A stretch of DNA of 64,000 nucleotides, from contig CAVUMR010000003.1 of assembly GCA_963742715.1 (NCBI GenBank), forward strand, positions 1,054,001 to 1,118,000, in the 5' to 3' direction. How positions within the stretch are numbered: position 1 is the first letter of the stretch; every line of letters starts with the position of its first letter. This document shows, in pieces, positions 25,997-34,676 of this stretch. This DNA comes from CAVUMR01 sp963742715. Its GTDB lineage: Bacteria; Actinomycetota; Actinomycetes; Mycobacteriales; Micromonosporaceae. Below the pieces are notes generated by a model. That model made no database searches. It saw only the letters and a program-made list of their open reading frames with translations, and was not told the origin of the DNA. A program made the position numbers and the translations under genes.

Positions 25997-27472
25997 GTGG
26001 AGAACGTGCGCGCCCGGCTGACCGTAGCCGCCGGGCTGGCCGGTGCCGCGGTGATCGCCATCGCGCCCGGCAGTACGACGGCCACGCTCGCGTACCACCT
26101 CTGTTTCGGGTTTGCCATCGCGATGGCCTGGTGGGGCGTCGCGTCCGGCGGCCGTAGCGGTCGGCGGGCCTGGGGCCTGGTCGCCGCGGCGCTCACCTCG
26201 TGGCTGGTCGGTGACCTGCTGATGGCCCTCGCGCCGGTCGAGGCCACGGTCACGCCGTCGGACGGGTTCTGGCTGCTCGGCTATCCGCTGCTCGGAGCCG
26301 GCGTGATCACCATGGTCCGGGCCCGGACGCCGCATCAGCAGCGGGCCGGCCTGCTCGACGCGACCGCGCTGATCACGGCGGCCGCGGTAGCGATGTGGCA
26401 GCTCACCATCGTTCCGGCGATCGCGGACGCCACGAGCGCGGTCCAGCTCACCGTGACCGCGTCGTACCCGCTGGGCGACGTGGCGTTGTTCGCCGCGGTG
26501 ACGTTCCTGGTGTTGTCACCCGGGCGGCGCGGCATGGTCGCGCAGCTGCTGGTCGTCGCGCTCGGTCTCACCCTGACCGCCGACCTCGGCTTCGCGCTGC
26601 TACCCCGGATCGCGCCGGCGGTGGGGGACTCCGATCGGCTCGACGGCATCCTGCTGGTCGCGAACTCGCTGCTCGCCGCGGCGTCGGCGCACCGCGACCG
26701 CGCGGCGCTGACCACCCCGAGCACGTCCCACGGCGCGGACCGGCTGCACCCGGCCCGGATCGTCTTCCTCGGCATCGCCCTGCTCACCACTCCGCTGATC
26801 GCGGTCGTCCGTGACGGCGGCACCCTGCAGACCCGGCTGATCCTGCTGGCCGCCACCACGCTGGTCAGCGTCGCCGTGCTGGCCAGGTTCGCCCAGGCGG
26901 TCCGGGACCAGGAACGGATCCGCCGCCAGCTGTCCTTCCAGGCCACCCACGACCCGCTCACCGGTCTCACCAACCGGAGCGAGCTGGTACGCCGGCTGGA
27001 GCTCGCCCTGTCCGGTCGGCGCCACGACGACCGCGGCCTGAGCCTGCTGTACATCGACCTGGACGGTTTCAAGGAGATCAACGACACCTGGGGCCACGCC
27101 AGCGGAGACGCGGTACTGAGCGAGATCGGCAACCGGCTCCGGATGACCGCGCGCGCTTCGGATGTGGTGGCCCGGATCGGTGGCGACGAGTTCGTCGTGC
27201 TCTGCCCGGATCTCGACCCCGCCGGCGCGATGGAGTTGGCCACCCGCCTGCTCGTCGTACTCAGCGCGCCGGTGTCCTGCGACGACACCGTGCTCCAGGT
27301 GGGAGCCAGCATCGGCGTGGCGTCCGGGGACGCCACCACCGCGGAACATCCGACCAGCCTGCTCCGCGCCGCTGACCTGGCCATGTACCAGGCGAAGAAC
27401 GCCGGCCGTGGCCGGTACGCCGTCGCCTCGTCGAACAGCGTGCCGCCGGCGCCGCTGGCGAAAGCCGGCTGA
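25997..27472 (+). CDS. Membrane-bound diguanylate cyclase (GGDEF)
   Basis: 491 aa. About nine or ten membrane helices cover residues 1-310 in a sensor module with no recognisable ligand domain. A short linker (FAQAVRDQERIRRQLSFQAT) leads to the GGDEF domain (HDPLTGLTNRSELVRRL; LLYIDLDGFKEINDTWGHAS). The active site is intact (ARIGGDEFVVL), and RASD five residues before GGDEF matches the RxxD inhibitory site, so it should make cyclic di-GMP with product feedback. No EAL domain is attached. The GTG start follows GATCGT by 6 nt. Confidence 0.93.
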   Translation: MENVRARLTVAAGLAGAAVIAIAPGSTTATLAYHLCFGFAIAMAWWGVASGGRSGRRAWGLVAAALTSWLVGDLLMALAPVEATVTPSDGFWLLGYPLLGAGVITMVRARTPHQQRAGLLDATALITAAAVAMWQLTIVPAIADATSAVQLTVTASYPLGDVALFAAVTFLVLSPGRRGMVAQLLVVALGLTLTADLGFALLPRIAPAVGDSDRLDGILLVANSLLAAASAHRDRAALTTPSTSHGADRLHPARIVFLGIALLTTPLIAVVRDGGTLQTRLILLAATTLVSVAVLARFAQAVRDQERIRRQLSFQATHDPLTGLTNRSELVRRLELALSGRRHDDRGLSLLYIDLDGFKEINDTWGHASGDAVLSEIGNRLRMTARASDVVARIGGDEFVVLCPDLDPAGAMELATRLLVVLSAPVSCDDTVLQVGASIGVASGDATTAEHPTSLLRAADLAMYQAKNAGRGRYAVASSNSVPPAPLAKAG

Positions 27473-27517
27473 CCGGCACCGTCCCCCAGGCATTCGCCGG
27501 GGTAGGTCGTCCAAGAG

Positions 27518-28759
27518 TTAGCCGCGGGCCGGTCGGACCGTACCGGTCACCGCACCGAGGTCGATCGTGGTACCTCCCGGCCCGGGCGCGGTCGCCGAGA
27601 TCGTGACCGCGTCGCCGTCGAGGAGGAACGTCCGCTCGGATCCGTCGTCGAGGGTCACCGGCTCGCTACCGCCCCAGGTGAGCTCGAGGAAGCAGCCGCG
27701 CCGGTCCTTGCCGGGGGCCGAGACGGTACCCGAGGCGTACAGGTCGCCGGTGCGCAGCGAGGCGCCGTTGACGGTCAGGTGCGCGAGTTGCTGGGCCGGC
27801 GTCCAGTACATCGCCTCGAACGGCGGCCGGGACACCACGGTGTCGTTCCACCGCACCTGTAGCCGCAGGTCGTAGCCGTACCGCTGCTTCTCGACCAGGT
27901 ACTCCAGCGGCACCGGGTCCTGCTCGGGCGGGTCGGTACGGGCGGCTTCCAACGCGTCCAGCGGCACGACCCACGGCGAGATCGAGGTGGCGAACGACTT
28001 GCCCAGGAACGGGCCGAGCGGGACGTACTCGAAGGCCTGGATGTCCCGCGCGGACCAGTCGTTGACGAGTACCACGCCGAACACGTGCTCGGCGAAGTCC
28101 TCCACCGCCACCGGCGCTCCCAGCGCGCTGCCTGCTCCCACCACGAAGCCGACCTCGGCCTCGATGTCGAGCCGGGCGCTCGGGCCGTACACCGGCTCGG
28201 TCGCGTCCGCGGGTTTGCGCTGGCCGCAGGGTCGGACGATGTCGGTACCGGACACCACCACGGTGCCGGCGCGACCGTGGTACCCGACCGGGAGCCGCTT
28301 CCAGTTCGGCAGCAGCGGCGCCTGGTCCGGCCGGAAGATCCGCCCGACGTTGCTGGCGTGCTCCTCGAAGCTGTAGAAGTCGACGTAGTCGGCGACCTCG
28401 ACCGGCAGGTGGTTGCGCAGGTCCGCGCGCGGTCGCAGCGCACCGGCGAGCGGGTCGGCGTACCGGGCCCGGCTCAACAGTTCGACCAGCCGCTCGCGTA
28501 CCGCGGTCCACGCCGGCCGGCCGAGGGCGAGGAAACCGTTGAGGTCCGGGCGGTCGAAGACCGCGACCGGTTCGGTGGTGACCCCGGCCGACCGGAACGC
28601 CTCGTCGAGCAGGCCGGTACGCGCGGTCTCCAGCAGCGACAGCGCCTGTCCACCGATCGCCACGGCCGGCCGTGGTGGGGTGTCGTCGCTGCTCACCGCC
28701 CCGTACGGCAGGTTCTCCAGACCGAATCCGGAGCCGTCCGGTACCTCGACCCAGCTCAC
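27518..28759 (-). CDS. fahA: Fumarylacetoacetase
   Basis: 413 aa. Hydrolyses fumarylacetoacetate to fumarate and acetoacetate, the last step of tyrosine breakdown. The metal-binding acids appear in VDFYSFEEHASNVG, ARLDIEAEVGFVVG and GVVLVNDWSARDIQAFEY; the N-terminal SH3-like domain spans about 1-110. The GTG at 28759 overlaps the stop of the upstream conserved protein (GTGA), so the two are translated together. The transcript is divergent from hmgA and likely starts at the leaderless promoter near 29712. Confidence 0.95.
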   Translation of the reverse strand: MSWVEVPDGSGFGLENLPYGAVSSDDTPPRPAVAIGGQALSLLETARTGLLDEAFRSAGVTTEPVAVFDRPDLNGFLALGRPAWTAVRERLVELLSRARYADPLAGALRPRADLRNHLPVEVADYVDFYSFEEHASNVGRIFRPDQAPLLPNWKRLPVGYHGRAGTVVVSGTDIVRPCGQRKPADATEPVYGPSARLDIEAEVGFVVGAGSALGAPVAVEDFAEHVFGVVLVNDWSARDIQAFEYVPLGPFLGKSFATSISPWVVPLDALEAARTDPPEQDPVPLEYLVEKQRYGYDLRLQVRWNDTVVSRPPFEAMYWTPAQQLAHLTVNGASLRTGDLYASGTVSAPGKDRRGCFLELTWGGSEPVTLDDGSERTFLLDGDAVTISATAPGPGGTTIDLGAVTGTVRPARG

Positions 28760-29712
28760 GCGCTCTCCCCCGCGTCCGGTGCCCAGCCGGCGGACCCGCC
28801 GGTATCGCCTGTCGGCGGCGCGAGCAGCCCGGTCGACAGCAGGTCGGCGAGCGGCTCGTCGATGCTGCAGGTCCCGAACCCGGTCCACAGTGGACGATCC
28901 CGGGGCAGCAGCTCGCGGACGGCGGCCACCAGCGGCTCGGGGTCGGTACCGGCCAACCGGTCGGCGACCGCGGCCTCGTCGGCGCCGGCGTCGGCGTCCA
29001 CGCAGGCGGTCAGTACGTTCAGGAAACCGTGGTGGACCAGACCGGTCTTCGGGTCGGTGTGCCGTACCAGGTGGTGCAGCCCGGCCGTGCACTTGAACGG
29101 GAGTCGCCGGTCGCGGCAGGCACCGATCAGCGCGGCCAGCTCGTCCGGCGACGGGAACGCGTCCTGGTCGGCGCCACCGGTGCGGAACTTGGCCGCCATC
29201 CGGGCGGCCCGGCCACCGGCGTACGCCTCGGCCAGTACGTCCAGGGTCAGCGCGGCGTCGGAACCGCGGCTGATCTCGACGTACACCTCGACTCCGGTCC
29301 AGGCCGTTTCGTCCAGCCGGTCGATGAGCGCGTGCAGCCCGGCGACCTGGTCGGCGCCGGCCGGCACCTCGACCTGCCGGACCGCGACCCGGCGGTCGGC
29401 GAACCGCCGGTCCGCGTCGCCGCCGGCGAGGGCGGCGTCCAGACCGAACACCCCGCGGTCGGCGACCAGGCCGATGGCGAGATCCTCGTTGTCCTCGGCC
29501 AGTTCGGCCAGCTCGTCGAGCCGGGACGCGGGCACCAGCAGCACCCCGATCAGCGGCGCGTACCAGGCGCGCTGATGGTCCCGGTGTGCCGCGACCGCGT
29601 CCGACAGCGCCGCGTTGCCGGGCGGGAAGACCGCGGCATCGTCGAGCAGTCCGGTGAACAGGGGCGGCACTACCGCGGCCGTGGCGGTGGCCCTGCTTGC
29701 TTCGGTTGACAC
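28756..29712 (-). CDS. Conserved protein of unknown function coupled to fumarylacetoacetase
   Basis: 318 aa. I do not recognise a named family. There is no signal peptide or membrane helix. Conserved-looking patches are PPLFTGLLDDAAVFPPGNA, MAAKFRTGGADQDAFPSPDE and LPFKCTAGLHHLVRHTDPKT, suggesting an alpha/beta enzyme with His/Lys/Cys in a pocket. It is the first gene of the two-gene operon with fahA (4-nt overlap) and divergent from hmgA, so a role in homogentisate or fumarylacetoacetate metabolism is a reasonable inference. The GTG start has TAGGTT 6 nt upstream. Confidence 0.8.
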   Translation of the reverse strand: MSTEASRATATAAVVPPLFTGLLDDAAVFPPGNAALSDAVAAHRDHQRAWYAPLIGVLLVPASRLDELAELAEDNEDLAIGLVADRGVFGLDAALAGGDADRRFADRRVAVRQVEVPAGADQVAGLHALIDRLDETAWTGVEVYVEISRGSDAALTLDVLAEAYAGGRAARMAAKFRTGGADQDAFPSPDELAALIGACRDRRLPFKCTAGLHHLVRHTDPKTGLVHHGFLNVLTACVDADAGADEAAVADRLAGTDPEPLVAAVRELLPRDRPLWTGFGTCSIDEPLADLLSTGLLAPPTGDTGGSAGWAPDAGESA

Positions 29713-29718
29713 GACAGG

Positions 29719-29748
29719 AACCTAGTCGACGCTACATATAGAGGACAA
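29719..29748 (-). promoter_or_regulatory. Promoter of the fahA operon (leaderless)
   Basis: On the minus strand: -35 TTGTCC (29748-29743), an 18-nt spacer, -10 TAGGTT (29724-29719), then 6 nt to the GTG at 29712. The -35 box is one arm of the inverted repeat at 29743-29756. Confidence 0.6.
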
Positions 29749-29767
29749 CATTGTCCGATAATCGGAC
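29743..29767. promoter_or_regulatory. Candidate operator between the fahA operon and hmgA
   Basis: Two overlapping perfect inverted repeats: GGACAA-ca-TTGTCC (29743-29756) and GTCCGA-taa-TCGGAC (29753-29767). They sit in the 74-bp divergent gap and overlap the fahA-operon -35 box, a good place for a repressor controlling both directions. The regulator is unknown; an IclR or the Lrp encoded here are candidates. Confidence 0.6.
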
Positions 29768-29786
29768 GTCGCTATGAGGAGTACCG

Positions 29787-30988
29787 ATGCCGTACTACCG
29801 AGCGGTCGGCGAGATTTCCCGCAAGCGGCACACCCAGTTCCGGGCGCCGGACGGCAGTCTCTACGCCGAGGAGCTGATGGGTCAGGAGGGCTTCTCCACC
29901 GACTCCTCGCTCCTCTACCACCGGCATCTGCCCACCGCGATCGTGGCGAGCTGAGGCGTACGAGCCGCCGACCTGGTCCCGCTCGCCGAACCATCCGCTC
30001 AAGCCCCGGCACTTCGCCACCCACAAGCTCGACATCTCCGGCGCCGACCCGATTCTCGGCCGGCAGCACCTGCTCGCCAACGACGACTGCCGGATGTCGT
30101 ACGCGGTGGCCGAGCAGCCGTGCCCGCTGTACCGCAACGCGATCGGCGACGAGTGCATCTACGTCGAGGCGGGCAGCGCCCGGCTCGAGTCGGCGTTCGG
30201 CACCCTGGAACTCGCGGCCGGCGACTACGTGATCATGCCGACCTCGGTGGTGTACCGGCTGGTGCCGACCGGTGATGGTCCACTGCGGACCCTGGTGATC
30301 GAGGCGACCGGCCACATCGGCCCGCCCAAGCGGTACCTGTCGGTGCGCGGCCAGTTCCTCGAGCACTCGCCGTACTGCGAGCGCGACCTGCGCGGCCCGG
30401 CCGAGCCACTGCTGGTGGACGACGACGAGGACGTCGAGGTGTACGTGCAGCACCGGGTGCGGGGCGGGCACGGCGGTACCGGCTGGACGAAGTTCACCTA
30501 CGCGCACCACCCGTTCGACGTGGTCGGCTGGGACGGCTGCCTGTACCCGTGGGCGCTCTCGATCCACGACTTCGAGCCGATCACCGGCCGGGTGCACCAG
30601 CCGCCGCCGGTGCACCAGACGTTCGAGGGCCCGAACTTCGTGATCTGCTCGTTCGTCCCGCGCAAGGTCGACTACCACCCGCTGTCGATTCCGGTGCCGT
30701 ACAACCACCACAACGTCGACTCCGACGAGATGCTGTTCTACACCGGCGGCAACTACGAGGCGCGCAAGCGGCTCCGGCATCGAACAGGGTTCGATCTCGC
30801 TGCACCCGTCCGGCTTCACCCACGGGCCGCAGCCCGGCGCCCCGGAGCGGGCGATCGGCGTGGACTACTTCGACGAGCTGGCCGTCATGGTGGACACGTT
30901 CCGGCCGCTGGACCTGTGCGAGCCGGCCCTGTCCTGCGAGGACACCGGGTACGCCTGGACCTGGGCGCGCCGGGCCAAGGACGTCTGA
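29787..30988 (+). pseudogene. hmgA: Homogentisate 1,2-dioxygenase with two frameshifts
   Basis: Opens homogentisate to maleylacetoacetate. ATG at 29787 has GAGGAG upstream and encodes MPYYRAVGEISRKRHTQF. The frame is lost near 29950, where GTGGCGAGCTGAGGCGTAC lacks two bases of the expected A-S-A-E-A-Y codons and runs into TGA. It then stays open through ISGADPILGRQHLLANDD, FTYAHHPFDVVGWDGC and VPYNHHNVDSDEMLFYTGGN. An extra base at 30769 breaks it again (ARK-GSGIEQGS); the third frame carries the iron-site region LHPSGFTHGPQPG and ends at 30988. All three pieces keep conserved sequence, so either the errors are technical or the gene died recently. Confidence 0.85.
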
Positions 30989-31051
30989 CCGGTCGACGGT
31001 ACCGCCCGGCACGGCCAGCCCGCGCCGGGCACCGACCCGAGGGAGCGCCGG

Positions 31052-31438
31052 TCAGCCGCCGACCACGTCCGTGACCCGTAGCCGGACCACCAGGCGCCGC
31101 TCCGGGCGGAACGAATGCCAGGGCATGCCGGTGTACCGCCGGGACAGCCGGTCGATCAGCTCGTCACCGCCGGCCTCGGTGACCGTGACCTGCCCGGACA
31201 GCGCCACCACCCGGGTGGGATCGAGCGGATCGGTGAGCGTGACCGTGACCCGCGGGTCACGTCGCATGTTCCGGTACTTGCGCCGGTCCGGCGTGGTGGA
31301 CAGCAGTACGTCGTCGCCGTCCAGCACTGCCCACACGACACAGCGGTGCGGGCCTCCGTCGGCATCGCGGGTCTCCAGCAGTACGTAGATGGGCCTGTCC
31401 AGCAACTGCTTCGCCAGTGCCGGTAATCGGCTGGGCAC
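31052..31438 (-). CDS. PPOX-class (pyridoxamine-5'-phosphate oxidase-like) F420/flavin-binding protein
   Basis: 128 aa split-barrel protein. LLDRPIYVLLETRDADGGPH, VVWAVLDGDDVLLSTTPDRRKYRNM and DPRVTVTLTDP are typical of actinobacterial PPOX proteins that bind F420 or FMN. The GTG at 31438 is preferred because GAGGGGAAG lies upstream. It is convergent with hmgA. The substrate is unknown. Confidence 0.85.
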   Translation of the reverse strand: MPSRLPALAKQLLDRPIYVLLETRDADGGPHRCVVWAVLDGDDVLLSTTPDRRKYRNMRRDPRVTVTLTDPLDPTRVVALSGQVTVTEAGGDELIDRLSRRYTGMPWHSFRPERRLVVRLRVTDVVGG

Positions 31439-31472
31439 AGCAAACTTCCCCTCGCGGCGGTACCGCCGTCGG

Positions 31473-32465
31473 CTAGGCCGGGTGGTGGCCGTCGTACCGC
31501 AGCGCAACAGCGGTAATCGCGAACGCCCCGATCGCGACCACGACGACCAGCGGCCACAGCCAGCCGGTCACGGCGTACACCAACAGAAAAGCCGGCGCGG
31601 CGACGACCGCCGCGATCCGCGCGGCGAGCGAGCCGGCCAACGGTCCGGGATCCGACCGGCGGTTCGCAGCCCGAACCGCGAGCCCGCCGATGAGCACCAA
31701 CCCGATCACACCGGCGACCCCCGCGGTCAGCCGGGAGGCGCCGTCGCCGGCCACCAGCATGAGCGCGACCAGCAATGGAGCTGCCCAGGCGTACACCGCG
31801 CCGCCCTGCAACACCACGGCGAAGCCGCCCAGCTCGGAGTTTCCCGCGCCACCGGCTGCCGGCGACGGACTGGCTGTGCGTGGTACATCCCGGATGACCG
31901 CCATCCCGTAGTCGCCACCACTGGTGGCGGCGTCCGGATCGAGCTGCCGGGCCTTCCCGTACGCCCGTTCGGCCAACTCCGTCAGGCCCAGGCCGGCCGC
32001 GACGGCACCTAGTACGAGATGCGTCTCCGGCTGTTCGGGCGCCAACTCGACCGCCCGCCAGGCGGCGTCCAGCGCGGCCTGACCATTGCGTACCCGACGC
32101 ACGATCGCGGCGAAGTGCAGCTGGTTGTACCAGGAGCCGGGATCCCGCGCGAGCAGCAGGTCGGCGGCGTCCAGCGCGTCCTCGGTACGCCCCAGCTCGG
32201 CAAGCGTGTGCCCGCGTACCACCTGGGCCAACAGGTGCCCGGGGTCGATCGCGAGGGCCGCGTCGACCGGCTCGAGCGCGGCCTCGGTACGCCCCGCGCG
32301 CAGCTCGATCAGGCCGAGCATGGCGAGCGGTTCCGGATGGTCCGGCCGCAGCCGCAGGGCTTCCCGCAGCTCCTGTGCCGCTTCGTCGTACCTGCCGAGA
32401 TCGTCCAGCAGATCAGCCCGCTGGAGGTACCGGGCGACATCTCCGTCGCCACGATCGGCAGTCAC
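31473..32465 (-). CDS. TPR-repeat protein with C-terminal membrane helices
   Basis: About 330 aa. At least three tetratricopeptide repeats fill residues 10-175 (YLQRADLLDDLGRYDEAAQE; MLGLIELRAGRTEAALEPVD; VRGHTLAELGRTEDALDAAD). Four membrane helices follow (YAWAAPLLVALMLVAGDG, GVAGVIGLVLIGGLAV, IAAVVAAPAFLLVYAVTGWL, WPLVVVVAIGAFAITAVAL). It is probably a membrane-tethered scaffold with TPRs in the cytoplasm. The GTG at 32465 is chosen because TAGGCT lies 7 nt upstream. Function unknown. Confidence 0.78.
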   Translation of the reverse strand: MTADRGDGDVARYLQRADLLDDLGRYDEAAQELREALRLRPDHPEPLAMLGLIELRAGRTEAALEPVDAALAIDPGHLLAQVVRGHTLAELGRTEDALDAADLLLARDPGSWYNQLHFAAIVRRVRNGQAALDAAWRAVELAPEQPETHLVLGAVAAGLGLTELAERAYGKARQLDPDAATSGGDYGMAVIRDVPRTASPSPAAGGAGNSELGGFAVVLQGGAVYAWAAPLLVALMLVAGDGASRLTAGVAGVIGLVLIGGLAVRAANRRSDPGPLAGSLAARIAAVVAAPAFLLVYAVTGWLWPLVVVVAIGAFAITAVALRYDGHHPA

Positions 32466-32472
32466 GCCGCAG

Positions 32473-32478
32473 AGCCTA
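32473..32478 (-). promoter_or_regulatory. -10 box of a probable leaderless promoter (TPR gene)
   Basis: TAGGCT on the minus strand, 7 nt before the GTG at 32465. Confidence 0.5.
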
Positions 32479-32582
32479 GACCGCGTGCGGTTCACCGTCG
32501 GCCACTCGTCGGCTACTCAATCCGCCCGCCCGACGACCGCGCGCGTGTCTGCGTTATCGAGTAACGGCGTCGGTACTTGGAG

Positions 32583-33059
32583 TCACTGCGACGGATAGAC
32601 CAGAGCGACCGCGGTCGCGGCCAGACCCTCGCCCCGACCGGTGAATCCGAGCCCGTCGGTGGTAGTCGCGGACAGTTGTACCGGCGCGCCGACAGCACCG
32701 GCCAGCACGCGCTCCGCCTCGACCCGCCGTGGTCCGAGCTTCGGTCGTACCCCGATCAGCTGTACGGCGACATTCCCGGTGCTGAAGCCGGCCGCTCGTA
32801 CCCGTCGCGCGGTCTCGGTCAGCAGCGCCACTCCGGACGCGCCGGCCCACTCCGGCGCACTGGTGCCGTAGTTCGAGCCGAGGTCACCGAGGCCGGCCGC
32901 GGACAGCAGAGCGTCGCAGGCCGCGTGCGCGACCACGTCGCCGTCGGAGTGCCCGGCGAGCCCGGCCACGCCATCCCACCGCAGTCCGGCCACCCAGCAG
33001 GGGCGGTCATCGGCGTACGCGTGTACATCGGTGCCGACCCCGACCCGCGGAATGATCAC
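32583..33059 (-). CDS. ispF: 2-C-methyl-D-erythritol 2,4-cyclodiphosphate synthase
   Basis: 158 aa, normal length. Fifth enzyme of the MEP isoprenoid pathway. GVGTDVHAYA carries the zinc-binding Asp and His; GHSDGDVVAHAACDALLSAA and DLGSNYGTSAPEWAGAS are family signatures. Its ATG overlaps the ispD stop (ATGA). Confidence 0.96.
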   Translation of the reverse strand: MIIPRVGVGTDVHAYADDRPCWVAGLRWDGVAGLAGHSDGDVVAHAACDALLSAAGLGDLGSNYGTSAPEWAGASGVALLTETARRVRAAGFSTGNVAVQLIGVRPKLGPRRVEAERVLAGAVGAPVQLSATTTDGLGFTGRGEGLAATAVALVYPSQ

Positions 33060-33817
33060 GGCAGCGAGCTTAGATCGGTACGTCGGCCGTCGACTCCCGG
33101 CCCGGACGGACCCGCCGCGGCGAGCAGGAACTCGGCGACAACCAGGTCGAACGGGGTGGTGATCTTCAAGGCGGAGTCGCTGCCCACAACCGTGTGTACT
33201 CCGATTCCGAGCCGCTCCACCAGCGAGGCGTCGTCGGTCGCGTCGTCGCTGGTGTACTCGTGACCGGCTACCAGGACGTCCCGCCGGAAGCCCTGCGGGG
33301 TCTGTACCGACCGCAGGTCCCCTCGCGGCACGGTGCGCAGCACCTGCCCGGACGCATCGACCTGCTTGATGGTGTCGACCACCGGCCGCACCGGGATGAC
33401 CGCGGGCTGCCCGGCCCGGACCGCCTCGGCGACCCGGTCGAAGAGCTCGGCCGGAGCCAGCGCCCGGGCGGCATCGTGGACCAGCACGATGTCGTAGTCG
33501 ACCGGGGTGGCGGCCAGCGCGAGCCGGACCGACTCACGCCGGGAAGTACCGCCGGCCACCACCCGGAGCTGAACGCCCGCCGGGATACCGGCACCCACCG
33601 CCACCTCGGTGACCAGATCCTCCTGGCCGGGCGGCGCGGCGATGACGACAAATCCAACGGAGTCCGCGGTGACCAGACGGCGCAACGCGTGCGCCAGCAG
33701 CGGGTCGCCGGCGAGGGAACGCAACGCTTTCGGCCCACCGGGTCCGAGGCGCTCGCCCCGTCCCGCGGCCGGAACCAAGACCGCGACGTCACCGCGCTTC
33801 TGGGAGTGCGCGGTCAC
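33056..33817 (-). CDS. ispD: 2-C-methyl-D-erythritol 4-phosphate cytidylyltransferase
   Basis: 253 aa. Third enzyme of the MEP pathway, making CDP-methylerythritol. AVLVPAAGRGERLGPGGPKA is the nucleotide-binding loop; VLVHDAARALAPAELFD and PVRPVVDTIKQVD carry substrate residues; QTPQGFRRDVL is the family signature. GTG start at 33817, 32 bp downstream of carD. Confidence 0.95.
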   Translation of the reverse strand: MTAHSQKRGDVAVLVPAAGRGERLGPGGPKALRSLAGDPLLAHALRRLVTADSVGFVVIAAPPGQEDLVTEVAVGAGIPAGVQLRVVAGGTSRRESVRLALAATPVDYDIVLVHDAARALAPAELFDRVAEAVRAGQPAVIPVRPVVDTIKQVDASGQVLRTVPRGDLRSVQTPQGFRRDVLVAGHEYTSDDATDDASLVERLGIGVHTVVGSDSALKITTPFDLVVAEFLLAAAGPSGPGVDGRRTDLSSLP

Positions 33818-33849
33818 GTCGCGGTCCGTGGACTAACTGAGTTGGATGA

Positions 33850-34332
33850 TCAGGCTGACAGAACTTCGTCGAGAAGCGTCTCTGCCTCGTCCTTGGTGCT
33901 CTTCTCAGCGAGCGCCACCTCGCCGACCAGGATGTCCCGGGCCTTTGCCAGCATGCGCTTCTCCCCGGCGGAGAGGCCACGCTCCCGCTCCCGGCGCCAC
34001 AGGTCGCGGACGACCTCGGCCACCTTGAGTGGGTTACCGGACGCGAGCTTTTCCAGGTTGGCCTTGTAACGCCGGGACCAGTTGGTGGGCTCTTCGGTGT
34101 GCGGTGCGCGGAGGACGTCGAAGACCTTGTTGAGACCTTCTTCGCCGACCACTTCACGCACTCCGACGATCTCGGCGTTCTCGGCGGGCACCCGGACCGT
34201 GAGGTCACCCTGGGCGACCTTCAGGACGAGATACTGCTTCTCCTCGCCCCGGACGATCCGGGTCTCGATTGCCTCGATGAGTGCGGCCCCGTGGTGGGGG
34301 TAGACAACGGTCTCGCCGACACTAAAAACCAT
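33850..34332 (-). CDS. carD: CarD/CdnL-family RNA-polymerase-binding regulator
   Basis: 160 aa. The N-terminal Tudor-like RNAP-interaction domain (VGETVVYPHHGAALIEAIET, YLVLKVAQGDLTVRVPAEN) contacts the beta subunit. The C-terminal helical domain (NWSRRYKANLEKLASGNPLK, VVRDLWRRERERGLSAGEKR) has the Trp and basic residues that stabilise open promoter complexes. It acts globally, notably at rRNA promoters in mycobacteria. It has an AAGGGG site before the ATG; a TACCCTAGACA element about 20-30 nt further upstream is a possible -10. It leads the ispD-ispF genes. Confidence 0.96.
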   Translation of the reverse strand: MVFSVGETVVYPHHGAALIEAIETRIVRGEEKQYLVLKVAQGDLTVRVPAENAEIVGVREVVGEEGLNKVFDVLRAPHTEEPTNWSRRYKANLEKLASGNPLKVAEVVRDLWRRERERGLSAGEKRMLAKARDILVGEVALAEKSTKDEAETLLDEVLSA

Positions 34333-34676
34333 AGGTTCGAAACCCCTTTCCCTGTGTCTAGGGTAACACGCACCGCATGCGCGGAGGGAACGTCCCGACG
34401 GCTAAAAGTGCAGGTCAGCACCTGTGTGAAGAGCGCCGTCTAGCTTGACAAAGGCTTTCGTGTCTGCTGAGTAACGATCTACATGACGCAGCGTGATGGG
34501 TCGCAAGCGGTCCGAACCGGCGCATCCCGAACAGCCTCCGGCGCCGCCGCCGGGCACCGCCGCGGAAGAGCCGAACCAGGCCCGGGCGACCGGTCTGAAA
34601 AATCCGTTTCATGGGTACCACTAGCGCCTGAGGGATCCCGTGGGGGAAAGTGGAAGCGCGGGGCCGAGGAGACGGT
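34333..34676. other. Divergent control region between carD and the thioredoxin-like gene
   Basis: About 344 bp, AT-richer in its first half. It contains the carD leader, a TTGACA at 34445-34450 facing right that could be a -35 for the plus-strand gene (no convincing -10 at 17 nt), and no coding frame that I trust. Confidence 0.5.

Noticed and set aside
34333..34360. tRNA-like GGTTCGAAACCCC sequence before carD
   Set aside because: Resembles a T-loop but no acceptor, D or anticodon stems can be drawn around it.
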